Assembly (NCBI RefSeq): GCF_949987515.2
Contig: NC_082695.1
Coordinates: forward strand, 87,626,104-87,690,103
DNA length: 64,000 nucleotides
Direction of reading: 5' to 3'
DNA from: Delphinus delphis
Lineage: Eukaryota; Chordata; Mammalia; Artiodactyla; Delphinidae
How positions within the stretch are numbered: the first letter of the stretch is position 1; every line of letters starts with the position of its first letter. The position numbers and the translations under genes were made by a program. Below are positions 49,319 through 60,350 of this stretch, one piece after another. A model generated the notes under the pieces. That model saw only the letters and a list, made by a program, of their open reading frames with translations, ran no database searches and was not told the DNA's origin.

Positions 49319-49789
49319 CCACACCTAATGGAAGCAAATAGTATTCACTGAGAGTGATTAATCCAGCTAATAATTTACAAAATAGTACACAACAATTGCA
49401 TTCTCATCCTAAAAGGAGGGCAGATTTAACTGTTTTCAAGGTCAGTCTCAAAGTTAGTCTGACTCTCTTTCTAGTTGTGACAATTTATGTATTTCCAGCC
49501 TAAGGATGGGGTACTGGTAGGTGGCCATCGAATTTCTAAAATCTTGGAAATAAATTATCTTTGAGATGAATGGGTGTTGTTTTGGCTTATTTATTACTTA
49601 TTATGTGTTTTTGGAAAGAAGTTATAGAAACAGATCTGACGCCGTGCTAGGTGTAGATCTTCATGTTTTCCTCTGAAGATTTCCGACGTTCTGCCTGTAG
49701 CTTCCGAGTCTACCAGCAATTTCCATGATGCTGTTCACCATTTGGGTGATGAAAGGGTGAGAGCACGAAGCCTGATTTTGGCACGGAGA
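49319..49789. other. unassigned AT-rich sequence
   Basis: No gene or repeat named. Confidence 0.4.
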
Positions 49790-50170
49790 GAGCACTGCTA
49801 GAATTTCACACCAGCTGATTCAAGTGTAACGGTGCCGGAATCTCGGCCAATGGCATCTTTGTGCCAATGAGGTCAGTGCAAAGCAGCGCAGGGGATTAGC
49901 AGGCTCTTTGGAACAGGAGAGGTCTGGCACGGCGCTTATTAAAATGTAGGAACCGAATTAGCTCTACCTACGACGTAGCTCTCATCCATCACATAATTCA
50001 TCTCGGTTCTCTGTGATGTTAATGAGATATGAAAAGCCTCTTCTCTACTTGCAAGGTATCAGCATAGTAACATTAATGACACAGAATCAGCTCCAGTGAA
50101 TGGGAGAGAAAGGGTTCACCTACACTATAATTTATAATTGGCCGACTCAGGGGACCTAAGTCTTTTTGCA
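49790..50170. promoter_or_regulatory. candidate conserved noncoding element
   Basis: A complex, repeat-free block with CAGCTG (49812-49817), TCAAGTG (NK2-type core, 49820-49826), two CCAAT boxes near 49848 and 49864, and several TTAAT/ATTA cores between 49985 and 50150. The motif density and texture suggest a regulatory element. Conservation has not been tested. Confidence 0.22.
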
Positions 50171-52133
50171 AGAAAACTGGAGCAGTTCAAGCTTTCAGAT
50201 ATGTTCCTTTCAAGCTCCCATTGTCACGGAGAAGGTCTGAAAGAATCCGTTTGCATCTAATTCAGACTTCAGTATTCCAGTCTGAAAAGACTCAGAGAAG
50301 AAAAGAAAGAAGGAAGAAAAAAAAAAAAAAAAACCTCCAGCTTCTATAAGGCCCGCGTGTGACACTGGGATTTGTTGGCATAAAAATGCCCTTGTGACAG
50401 ACATCATTATATCATTGCAGGAAGGAAAAAGATGAATAGGTCCCCCAAATATTTCTGGCAAAGCTCCCAATTGATGCAGTGCACACCTCGTTCTCTGAAT
50501 GTCTCCCGGCTTTCTGGGCTAATGCGGGGCTCAAGGGGGGGACCCGCTGGGTACCACTTTATTTTAAGCTCCCATCAATGGGTGCTTAGCTACTACTAAT
50601 TTAGAACAGTGGCCTGGGGAACTATATTTGTGAGTCACACACACATCAAACGATTCCATTGTGATTTGTTTTATTGCGATGACGCCAGGACAGTGGAGCT
50701 TTATTGAAGGAGCAGCGAGAAGTGGGCTGCGGGCTACGTGCTTGGCTCAGCTGGGCCGGTTATGGGAGCGAAGGGGTGCCCATGAGGTGTTTGAGCCGTT
50801 CCCGGGGACCCAGAACCAGACTGCCTTGACCCAAATGCCCAAATGTTGACCTGGATTGCTGAATTCTCTTTTTCCTACTAAGTTTAGGTTCCCAGGCTCC
50901 CAGTCAGCGATGGATGGCCCTGGGCCACATAAGTGGGATTCTGATCCGGTGTCTTCACTGCAGGTGGGCCTGGAGTCATTGTCTACCAGGGTCCCAGCCG
51001 TAGACACAGAACTCATTCCCCTGTGCCCACTGTCTCCAGGACGCCTGAGCTGCAGGACCGCTGTGCTGAGGCCTTGTCACTGTGCCCACCCCCGTCCCAC
51101 GAGTGCGCCCGACTTGCAAAGCCAGGTTCTATGCCTCCTCTTGTCCGCAGTCATCTGGCCCGGGCGGGTGAAGGGCCCCGCCACCACCCCGTGATACAGG
51201 GCAGGCCCTCCCTGTTGTCAAGCTCCCAGGGCGGGTGCAGACCCACCTTGACGCTCTTTGTGAGGACGGTGAAATAGCACACGGGAGTAGCTCAGTAGAT
51301 GGAGTGTGACAAGCGAAGGGTTTAGTACAGAATTCTTGGTGAAATGATCGCACCTTCAAGTGCTCCTTCAAATGTGGGGATGAAGCCATCTCGTCTTTGC
51401 TTTGGGGGCTCTGAGGGATGTGGAGACGCTGAGCAGGAGGGAGGTCACCTGGAAAACTGTCGAAGCCACAAGAAGGCAGCCCCATGCGCGGGGCCAGGCT
51501 GCCGGCTGAGGGCGCTCCGGGCACCTCAGGCGCCTTCGCGTGATGGCTGGCCCTGGCGCTGTCCGTCTCCCAGCCCCTCTCCGCCCCTCGTCCAGCAGTA
51601 AACATTGCCATATTTCCTTCATATCCACTGGCTTCGCATGTCCCACCATGAGACCCTTGGCTTCTCGGGTTAATTTGGTGCAGAAGAGGAACCAGTCACC
51701 GGACGTAGGGTCAGCTGACATACAAGGACCCATGCGTGTCGGTATCCGTGACCACTTCTGTGTGTGTCCATATGCGTCCACGGGCTTCACACCCGTGTCT
51801 GAAACTTGATCTGCCACCGCACCGTCACTCCAACACGGGGACCTGGCCCCAGCCACCCCCCAGCCCCGTATACCGTATGGCAGCTCCAGAGTCGTCCCTG
51901 AGAGGGCCTGGAAGCGATGACACACCAGGTGCCAGACCTGGCTTTCTGATAGGATTATCCAGCAAAAGGCACCAGTGTTGTCGAGACATGGCTCATCCCA
52001 GAACTGGGGCAGGAAAAGCTCAGGACGTCCTGGAGCAGCTTGTAAGACCACAAAGTACAGATGTGCTCAAAACCGAAGCCCACCATAGGGTACGTCAAGG
52101 GCACGAGGAGTGACTGAAGGGAATCCCAACGGC
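50171..52133. other. unassigned sequence
   Basis: An A-rich tract lies at 50298-50335. From 50690 to 52110 the sequence is GC-richer with overlapping frames up to 227 codons (51368-52051, minus) that have no domains. No gene called. Confidence 0.4.
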
Positions 52134-52217
52134 CAAAGCGCAACAATTTTTAAAATTTATTTTATTATAGTTGATTTACAACGTTGTATTAGTTTCTGTT
52201 TTACAGCAAAGTGATTC

Positions 52218-52219
<2 letters not shown>

Positions 52220-52257
<38 letters not shown>
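52220..52257. repeat. AT19 microsatellite
   Basis: Uninterrupted AT repeat within the L1 3' UTR, where the family consensus already has a short AT-rich run. Confidence 0.95.
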
Positions 52258-52259
<2 letters not shown>

Positions 52260-52363
52260 TTTTTCCTTATGGTTTATTACAGGATGCTGAATGTACTTCT
52301 CTGTGATATACAGAGACCTTGTTGTTTATTCTATGGACCTTGTTGTTATTGTTGTTTATTCTG

Positions 52364-52568
52364 TGTGTAATAGTTTGCATCTACTAACCTTGTTGTTTAT
52401 TCTGTGTGTAATAATTTGCACATGAAATATTTTACACATAGATTAGGCTGGGGATTCTGGGTAGAAGACACAGGGGTCAAGTGTCATTCAAGCCACATCA
52501 TGCCTGGGCACATCCTGTGTAATAGTTTATTGTGCACAGAACCTATGTGTAATAGTTTGCATCTACTA
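52364..52568. repeat. short direct repeats around the copied segment
   Basis: A 23-bp perfect direct repeat occurs at 52364-52386 and 52546-52568. Shorter related copies (GTGTAATA) lie at about 52401-52420 and 52514-52526. They bracket the copied segment and suggest serial template switching. Confidence 0.85.
52441..52517 (-). repeat. inverted-repeat arm, copied segment within L1
   Basis: Reverse complement of 53525-53601 with two mismatches in 77 bases and no gaps. The L1 consensus does not contain this text, so this arm is the likely copy and the arm in the flanking old repeat the likely source. Confidence 0.93.
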
Positions 52569-52655
52569 TCCCCAAACTCCCAATCCTTCCCTCCCCCTTG
52601 GCAACCACCATCTGTTTTCTATGTCTGTGAGTCTGCTTCTCTTTCTTAGGTATGT

Positions 52656-53240
52656 TCATTTCTGTTGTATTTTTAGATGCCTCATGTAAGTGATATGGTA
52701 TTTGTCTTTCTCGTTCTGACTTACTTCATTTAGTATGACAACCTCTAGGTCCATCTGTGTTGCTGCAAGTGGCATTATTTCATTCTTTTTATGGCTGAGT
52801 AATATTCCATTGTATATATGGACCACATCTTCTTTATCCATTCATCTGTTGACGGACATTTAGGTTGCTTCCATGTCCTGGCTATTGTGAATAGTGCTGC
52901 TATGAACAAAGAGGTGCATGTACCTTTCCAAATTATGGTTTTCTCTGGATATATCCCAGGAGTGGGATTGCTGGATCATAGGGTAACTCTATTTTTAGTT
53001 TTTAAGGAACCTCCATACTGTTTTCCATAGTAGCTATATCAATTTACATTCCCACCAACAGTGCAGGAGGGTACCCTTTCCTCCACACCCTCTCCAGCGT
53101 TTGTTATTTGTAGTTTTTTGGTGATGGCCGTTCTGACCGGTGTGAGGCGATACCTCGTTGTAGTTTTGATTTGCGTTTCTCTCTAATCATTAGCAATGTT
53201 AAGCATCTTTTTATGTGCCTGTTGGCCTTCTGCATGTCTC
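52656..53240 (-). pseudogene. LINE-1 ORF2 C-terminal remnant, antisense
   Basis: On the minus strand, 52841 down to 52656 encodes an ORF2p C-terminal stretch (KKNEIMPLAATQMDLEVVIL followed by NEVSQNEKDKYH). Upstream (53240-52850) the text continues as ORF2 in several broken frames, including a recognisable ASHRSERPS segment in place of the usual YHLTPVRM context. Both catalytic domains are absent because of 5' truncation. It is not functional. Confidence 0.75.
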
Positions 53241-53261
53241 CTTTCAAAGCCAAAACAATTT

Positions 53262-53940
53262 GAACTAGAAAATAAATAAAATACTGTTGGATTACCACTC
53301 AACAAATAAATACCCGTGAGTCATACTGATTAAAATAAATGATTGAATTTTAAAAAATGGAGGAGAAGAGACAGATGTCCCAGGCAGAAGAACTCCGTGT
53401 AACTGACGCAGACACTCTGCTCTCAGGAGGAAGGGCCCAGCCTCAGGCCTCAAGCAGGTTTGCTCTGCTTTCACACCACCTCCAGCGGCAGTCAATGGCA
53501 CGGCAACAGTGAAGGTCACCTTGGCAGGATGTGCCCGGGCATGATGTGGCTTGAATGACACTTGACCTCTGTGTCTTCTACCCAGAATCCCCAGCCTAAT
53601 CATGAGAAAAATACTGTACCAAATTCCTGACCACTATTATTTGATGTTACCGTCAACAGCAAAAACAAGGAAATTCTGAGAAACTGTCACAGAGCAAAAG
53701 AGTGTGGAGTTCTGGGCAGGATCCTGGGACAGAAAGAAAGGATATTAGGTAAAAAATATGGAAATTTGAATAAAGCATGGTCTTTAGTTCGCAATAACGT
53801 ATCAACATTGATGCCTTAACTGGGACCGATGAACCACATAATGTAAGATGGTAACAACATGCAGGGCTGTACTCTGCACTTCTCCCACTGTTTCTGTCAA
53901 GCTAGAATTATTCTAAAAATAAAAAAAAAAAAATTTAAGT
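53262..53940 (+). repeat. old L1 3' UTR (L1M-type)
   Basis: AACTAGAAAATAAATAAAA, CACTTGACCTCTGTGTCTTC, CCTAATCATGAGAAAAAT, TCTGAGAAACTGTCACAG and the end TTATTCTAAAAATAAAAAAAA follow an L1M 3' UTR as I recall it. The younger antisense L1 inserted into its left side. The 77-bp arm at 53525-53601 is part of it. Confidence 0.6.
53525..53601 (+). repeat. inverted-repeat arm, probable source
   Basis: Pairs with 52441-52517 across a spacer of about 1.0 kb. The segment fits the order of the surrounding L1M-type 3' UTR, so this is the probable original. One of the two mismatches is at a CpG. Confidence 0.9.
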
Positions 53941-54588
53941 TAGCTCTAGGACACATGGAGGGCGTCCTATACTAGGTAAAGAGGTTTGGGCAGTAGGAAT
54001 TTTGAGCAGATCAACATGATAAAAATAACCCACCAGGAAGCCCTGACAGTGGAGTGCGGGATGGATTGGGGCTCAGGTAGGTAGAAGCCAGGACCCCCTC
54101 TCAGGCTGCACTGTCAGACCCTGAACTGGCACCAGCTTGTGTCAGGGGCTTTCAGTGGACAAGGCTGAAGCCCTCCGCGCCTCAGGTTCCCATCTCAGCA
54201 AACGGTCTGAAGAAGGATTAAAAGAAAACCATTCGGGTGCATATGCTTCCTTGTTCAGGACGGTATGACTTAAATTCAAAATCACCGTGGTATAAAATGT
54301 AGGGATAAGATCAAGCAAAAATGCAAACGTTCAGAATGAATTTTTGGATGTCTTCAGGAAGGTATGGTGGTAAGAATTCACGGAATCATTTCTCAGATGC
54401 CGTGTGCCCGGAGCCCCCTTGGAGACCATTAATTAGCTCAAACCCCTGACTTACAGGTGAGAAGACTGTGGTTCATTGTTACACGGCCAGGTAGGGGGAG
54501 CTGAACGCTCACAGTCTGGACACGCTCCCCTCTCATGTCCCAACATCCAACATCTCGGAAATCCCTTCCTTTTTTTCATATTCTTTAA
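53941..54588. other. unassigned sequence, possible L2
   Basis: 53945-54110 has a loose L2-like texture but cannot be confirmed. No gene. Confidence 0.35.
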
Positions 54589-54604
54589 GCCACTTGTAAT
54601 TTTT

Positions 54605-54803
54605 TTTTTTTGCGGTACGCGGGCCTCTCACCGTTGTGGCCTCTCCCGTTGCGGAGCACAGGTTCCGGATGCGCAGGCTCAGCGGCCATGGCTCACGGGC
54701 CCAACCGCTCTGCGGCATGTGGGATCTTCCCGGACCGAGGCACGAACCCGTGTCCCCTGCATCGGCAGGCGGACTCTCAACCACTGCGCCACCAGGGAAG
54801 CCC
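54605..54803 (-). mobile_element. CHR-type tRNA-derived SINE, copy 3
   Basis: The plus strand begins with the T-rich complement of the tail (54599-54611) and ends GCGCCACCAGGGAAGCCC. B-box complement at GCACGAACCCGTG. Target duplication GCCACTTGTAATTTT at 54589-54603 and 54804-54818. It is full length and close to copy 1. Its 160-odd base open frames match those of the other copies and are not genes. Confidence 0.92.
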
Positions 54804-54818
54804 GCCACTTGTAATTTT

Positions 54819-55529
54819 GAATAGGGTTTTAATATGATACCAAGGTTACAGAAAATTAAGAAATCATCACCTTGCTTTCTGAAGAGCTCCACCTCCTCCG
54901 TGAATCTGTTGGTGACCACGAGGAATCTACGTAATTGGTTTCAAAACAAAATCACCTTTGTTTCTACTCTCAATCACCAACCACCTGGCAATAAAACTGC
55001 TATGGAAGTCAGTATGGCTTTTTGCTCAGAAGGTATAAAGTCTTCACAGATTCCTGAGAACATTCAAAAGCAAAGATGAAGAAGCTTGTGTTTTCAGGAG
55101 TTTCTACGAAATCTCTTTGAAGCATGCACTGTAGGTATGTGCACAGAAAACCCCCCTCCTCCGCATAACCATCTCCTTGTCAAACCTCTGCCCACAGAGA
55201 ACTCAGCTTTCTGCATTTCCAAGTGTCATTTCTCCGGCTAAATTTGGCCAAAAGGACCTGGAATCCGATTGCTAAATATATGGACATTTGGGAGAAAAAG
55301 ATGAACTTGGATTTTAGTTTTATAGCCCAAATAATTTTTAGCTGAAGAAAATAATAGAAATGAACAACAGACATAAAACTTTAGCCTGTGTAAATTAAAC
55401 GGTTCTGCTGCATTAACTTCATAAAGCCATAATCCTCTCCCCCATAAACTATTACACGCACGGCAACATATCTGATTTATGGGGTGTGGAATCGATGGGA
55501 AAAAATTAATGCTTGAAAAACATATTAGA
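54819..55529. other. unassigned sequence
   Basis: No gene or nameable repeat. Confidence 0.4.
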
Positions 55530-56430
55530 GACATTATTGAACAGATTTTAATTGAGATTTGATTTCAATGCCCCTTATCCACATGATTAATGGGCCCTAC
55601 CCTCCACGCTGCAGCCAGCAAAGAGTCTTTAATATGACAATTAAGTATCTGTCTTTAGGCTTATGTAACCCTCACCCCAACCGGGCCACTTCATCTGTAC
55701 AGTGCGGCTTTTGTGCAGATTAAACCGAGACTCAATTTTCTCTATTTTCCAGCACTTCCTTATGTTTTATGACAAGCACTAAATCAATTTTATGCTATTA
55801 TTGATTTTTTCTTAAATGGACACGAACCATTTCGCCTTTCGCCCTTCTGCTGCTCTCTGTCTTCCCTTCCTCACCGTATGCTTGGTCTGCAGCCCGCAGA
55901 GGAAAGGTCCAGTGCTTCCTGAGATTTCCACAGGGCGTGCCAATTCATTCTGTTTTTACAACATCAGAATTGACAGGCTTAACCTGGAATTCTATCAAAA
56001 CTTACCTATGGTTGTGAGCAGCCTCGGGCTGGGAGCTGTCGGCATTCTTTTTCTCCTTTTCTTCCTGAAGCAAACAAACAAAAAAGCCTCAAGGTTAATT
56101 CGTTTCCCTGTAAGTTCTGGCACGGTTTCTCCTATAATATTGCCTAAATTTTTTGAGCAGGAGCTTAAGCTATAATTTTTCTAACATCCTTGAAGTCTAA
56201 TTAATATAGCAAGAGGAAGAATCTATTTCATTGCTTGCAGGGAAAGGGCATTATCTACAAGGTGCAATAACTCCTTTGAGATGCCTGGCGACAGCTAGTT
56301 GTATGCAATGCAATTAAGAAGCTCCCAGATCTTTGGGGCTTTATCCTCTATGACCTATGGCAAAAATTAACTGCCGCCTGGGGTAAAAGAAGTAAGAATA
56401 GGTACATAATTTGTAATCAGATAGCATTTT
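55530..56430. promoter_or_regulatory. candidate conserved noncoding block
   Basis: Repeat-free AT-rich sequence with TAATTGAG/ATTAATGG cores (55548-55595) and two overlapping ATGCAAT octamer-like sites at 56303-56309 and 56308-56315. Also CAATTAAG, and AGATCTTTG (TCF/LEF-like) near 56327-56335. Texture and motif density suggest an enhancer-type element. This is inference only. Confidence 0.22.
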
Positions 56431-56812
56431 TTCCGAGTGAAGAATTATACAGGAAGAAAAACAGCCAGCAGTACAGCCTGGTCTGAAGGTCCCACATTTA
56501 TTTGGCGGTTCAACTGCTTGTCTTTGAAAATATAATCATACTTGAGGGCAAATGCCTGTTTTCTTTATATGTGATTGAAAGACACACAAATAAGGACAGT
56601 TATTGCACTCCATATACATGTCATTAACACAGTTTATGTATTTTATTCAAAAAGGTTAATAGCTAACCTAACATAGATATGAAGACAGCATGCTTTTTCT
56701 TTTATATCTGTAAAAATATATAAACAGTAGAGTTAATGCTTGCAACAAAATTTTGAAGACAATAAAATTGGCAAATCCAAATGATGCAGAAATCAAGTGC
56801 TTGCTTTTGGTT
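56431..56812. other. unassigned AT-rich sequence
   Basis: No gene or nameable repeat. Confidence 0.4.
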
Positions 56813-56813
56813 T

Positions 56814-57150
56814 ATTTATTTATTTATTTTTGGCTACATTGGGTCTTCCTTGCTGGGCGTGGGCTTTCTCTAGTTGGAGCGAGCAGGGGCTACTCTTCGC
56901 TGCGGTGTGCGGGCTTCTCAGTGCGGTGGCTTCTCCTGTTGCGGAGCACGGGCTCTAGGTGCACGGGCTTCAGTAGTTGTGGCTCATGGGCTCAATAGTT
57001 GTGGTTTGCGGGCTCTAGAGCACAAGCTCAGTAGCTGTGGTGCGCAGGCTGTTACTCCGCAGCAACTGGGATCTTCCCGGATCAGGGCTCAAACCTGTGT
57101 CCCCTGCATTGGCGGGCGGATTTCTAACCACTGTGCCACCAGGGAAGTCC
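56814..57150 (-). mobile_element. longer, older tRNA-derived SINE related to CHR
   Basis: The plus strand starts with a TTTATTTATTTATTTT tail complement and ends CTGTGCCACCAGGGAAGTCC. About 335 bases, against about 205 for copies 1-3. The extra middle holds CTAGGTGCACGGGCTTCAG and repeated GTAG/GTGG words. I read it as the older long CHR-related class. No clear target duplication remains. Confidence 0.8.
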
Positions 57151-59159
57151 TTGGTATCTTTATATGATGCATTTTTTTAAAGAAAAAGAAAAAGAATACA
57201 GTGTCCAGGAAGCACATTTTCTTGAATTCGTTGGGTTCTGCTTTTTTTTCTATCAAAGCATTCTCAAGAATATTACTGAAAAGTAGTATAAAATGTCCTG
57301 TGATTAATTTTAGGTCAGCAATAAGCCAGGGCAATGTTCATTAATACATAGGTTTAAAAAAGAACACTGTTTACATATTCTCCACGGAATACTGCACGGT
57401 GAATTAGTGATAAGTGTTTAGACACCCGAAGTTACTCTCAGGTTGAAGTGTAATGGACGTTTGAGCCCCGGCGGCTTGTTCTGCAGACATCGGCCCACAG
57501 GTCCCTGTGGCCGGTGGCTGACCGGTGCGAGGGGGCCAGCGTCAGCAGAGTGAGGCCACCAGGAGGCTGGGCGCCCCACCCGCTGGGCTCCCCTGGGGGA
57601 GACATGTTTCAGTAGCACTGATGTCAACTTTCACGCCATCAGAGGCTCCCTTCGTGGCCTTCGGGCTCCACTTTCCCCTGAGCTGGGGATAACGGGGGAA
57701 ACATCACGCGTCAGCACTCATCCCCCCGTCGTGATGAGAAAGCTCTCTGATGAGCAGGGGCCCTTGGAGAAGGGTCACATGGCGGGAGGCCGCACCGACC
57801 ACGTTTGTGACAAGTAAGACGAAGGGCCCCCTGCCTGCCTGCGTGACAGCACGGAAGGCAAGGAAAGTGGGCAACAGATGAGCAAATATAAGTCACTGAA
57901 GGAAAATTCTAAAGCCTGGGGAGGATGAAGATCTTTTCCACTTTTCCTGGAAGCAGCTCTGTCGACTCAATATCCTCTAGGCGTTTCCTCTCCTGATAGC
58001 CGGGCTCACCTGTCTCTCTGGCCAGGTTTATCAGCCTGGGCACATTTTAGGGGGCTGTCGTGTGCAACACGGGTGCTCGGCAGTGTCCCCGCCCTCCACG
58101 CCCCAGATGCCAGAAGCACACCCTTCCTGAGCGCTAACAACTGAAAAGCTCTAGCAGCCGCCAGCGTCCCGGGGCGGGAATCACCCCACTGGGGCCTCTG
58201 CTCTACAGGAAGCCCTTTGGACTTACCAGCTCAGCAGCCCTGCTCCCCAAAAAACCCGCGCCCCCCGTGCAGGGCAAGGACTGTTGCCAGTGGCGTTTAA
58301 GAAGGAAGCCTGCAGTTCCGTAATGCTTTCCTAACGTTCCCTCTAGGTCTGCATGAATGATTTCACTTATACTTTATAAACTTCAAATACAGCCCAATCG
58401 ATCCAGGTTGGCTTGTGTTCAGTTGATCTGTCCAAGGAACCTGTTACAGAATTTCAAAAAGGAGAACATCCCTCACTCTATTAATTGCTATGAAATTGTT
58501 CTAACAGCAGCAGACCACACTCATCCTGGTGAAGCTCAGTGACAGGTCCCTCAATCTAAGAAACGCCTTCCGCCAAGTGTCTGACCTTTCACCCCCGACG
58601 CTGTGTGAAGCAGCTGGGCCTCCCTTGATTTCACTCAACACGGGCAGCGGCCAGGGGGTCGGGCTGAGGGCCAGTGAACAGCGGCAGTGCCGTGCAATCA
58701 GGTTGTTCCCTAGTTGATGCTGGGGAGTGAAAAATGCCTGACTCGGAACCAAGGAGCCCGGAGCACAAGCAGCCCCGGAACCAGCACCCTTGCCACCTTC
58801 ACCCACTTGGGAAGGCTGGCCAGCCTCCGCGGCTCAGATCGTGACCCTAAGATCAGAGTCCATCCCCGTCTGTGGGTCCCCGGCACCTCCATTCCCAGCT
58901 CTGCAGATGAACTCAGTGAGGAACTGGAGTACTAGTTACTTTCATTCCACCAGGTTTTAGAATGGGAGTGAGTTTGTTTGAATAGAACTACAGTCAGAAT
59001 AATTTATATATTACTAAAAAACAGTTAGTAATTGAAAAATCTAATACCAGGCCAAGTTTTCATGGCATAAACCAAAATACAAAGATAGTGCTAAGTAAAC
59101 AACAGGTACTTAAAGGTTAAGATTCACAATCCTTTCTCCAAACTTTCATTGAATGTCTA
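57151..59159. other. unassigned sequence
   Basis: AT-rich to 57420, GC-rich at 57480-58320, then balanced. No gene recognised. Frames at 57418-57896 and 58501-58935 have no family features. Confidence 0.4.
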
Positions 59160-59390
59160 TAGCTCAATAATAAAAAACAGACAAAAATACCTGTCTTCAT
59201 GCTGCTTAAATTCTGATAAAAGGAGACAAATGATAAACAGAATAAATAAGGAAAATATTTACAATATTAGATGGTGATAATACTGTCAATACTTAAAATC
59301 CCGGGCAGGGAAGAGAGTTAGAGATTGGGCCTGTCGGTTGTCACAGCGAGGGTCTCATTAGAGGAATGAAACACTAAAACCCTCGAATTT
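59160..59390 (+). repeat. L2 LINE 3' region
   Basis: AAAACAGACAAAAATACCTGTC, ATGCTGCTTAAATTCTGATAA, ACAAATGATAAACAGAATAA and TTAGATGGTGATAATACTGTC follow the L2 3' order (AACAGACAAAAATCCCTGCC, TGGAGCTTACATTCTAGT, ACAATAAACAAG, TTAGATGGTGATAAGTGCT). Confidence 0.7.
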
Positions 59391-59679
59391 AAGTGTACTT
59401 CCCGTTAAAGAAGTACAAGTGTTGAAAACGTGTTCACCCATTTATAATAGCACGTAACTAAAACTGGCCTGATGCGTCACGCTGACAACGGAACAGAGAC
59501 AGGTAACAGGTTTATTCTTCAATTAATAACCTCACTTTCAAGAATCTTCAACTTCACACAAACCCTTTGTGTCTCCACCTTCTCTGTGCCCTCCATCAAT
59601 AGCCCGACTCAGGTGGGACGCTCGCCTGGCTGCAAAGGACACAGAAGACTGGGGCTTTGCATGCAGTCAGGAGCAAGGC
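59391..59679. other. unassigned sequence
   Basis: No gene recognised. Confidence 0.4.
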
Positions 59680-60350
59680 CTGCAGGCCCCCGGGGAGGTG
59701 GCCCCCGACAGCCCCGTTCAGTGTCTTCGCGGGGTCACGGGCACAGCCCTGCTCGCTGGCGGGCCGGCCGCCTCACGGGAACCTCAGAAGGCAGGCGATC
59801 CCCTTCGCTGTGGCCCTATGGCTCTGCCGCCCCAGCCCTGGGGTCCATCTTCCCCTCCCCGCTCCTCCCACCCCAGCTGGTCCCCTCTGCTCACCCCCGC
59901 TCCCCTCGCCCAGCCCTGCAGCGCACGGTCCTGAGGCTCTGGAACCAAACCTGTCTGCAGGTAACGCCGGATCTGATCAGAGAGAAGGCCCCGGCCTGGT
60001 TGGTTCCCAGGCAGGATGTCCCTCCCCCTTTTGTGGACACTTCTGGTGGGCCTTTGCGATCGGCCACATAAACGTAGGCCGTGGAAGCCATTCTCTGGCC
60101 ACCACTGCCAGGGGCCCCTGGCCGGGCAATTGCTCTGTGTGGTTGTCCCAGGTGTGGCATGGGGACCGCAAACACCATTGTGGGGTGGGCTTGACAGGAA
60201 GAAGGGGGCGTCCCGAGACCCTGCACCGGAGCAGTGGGAGGGTGGCAGTCTGGGCCTCTTCCACGTGGCCCGCCTGTCCCCCCGGGGGGACAGGGCGGCC
60301 AACCCGGGGGCTTCTTGGGGCGCATGTCGGGCAGGGAATCTCCTCCGTGC
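59680..60350. other. GC-rich, CpG-containing block
   Basis: From 59690 to 59840 I count about 14 CpG in some 150 bases; density falls afterwards. Overlapping frames of up to 315 codons exist in several frames on both strands. None shows a domain, and their coexistence points to composition rather than coding. A GCAG/GTAACG splice-donor-like site at 59956-59964 is isolated. Confidence 0.35.

Larger units (their letters stand above)
52150..53244 (-). mobile_element. LINE-1, antisense, 5'-truncated, internally rearranged
   Basis: The plus strand reads the reverse complement of the cetartiodactyl L1 end: TTATAGTTGATTTACAACG, ACAGCAAAGTGATTCAG, TGGCTGAGTAATATTCCATT (52792), GACATTTAGGTTGCTTCC (52855), and ends near 53240. 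Imperfect target duplications lie at 52134-52149 and 53245-53261 (CAAAGC...ACAATTT). A (AT)19 tract expanded at 52220-52257. The 3' UTR part from 52315 to 52568 is rearranged, with repeated pieces and a foreign 77-bp inverted copy. Confidence 0.88.

Noticed and set aside
51368..52051. 227-codon minus-strand frame
   Set aside because: No domain, overlapped by plus-strand frames; composition effect.
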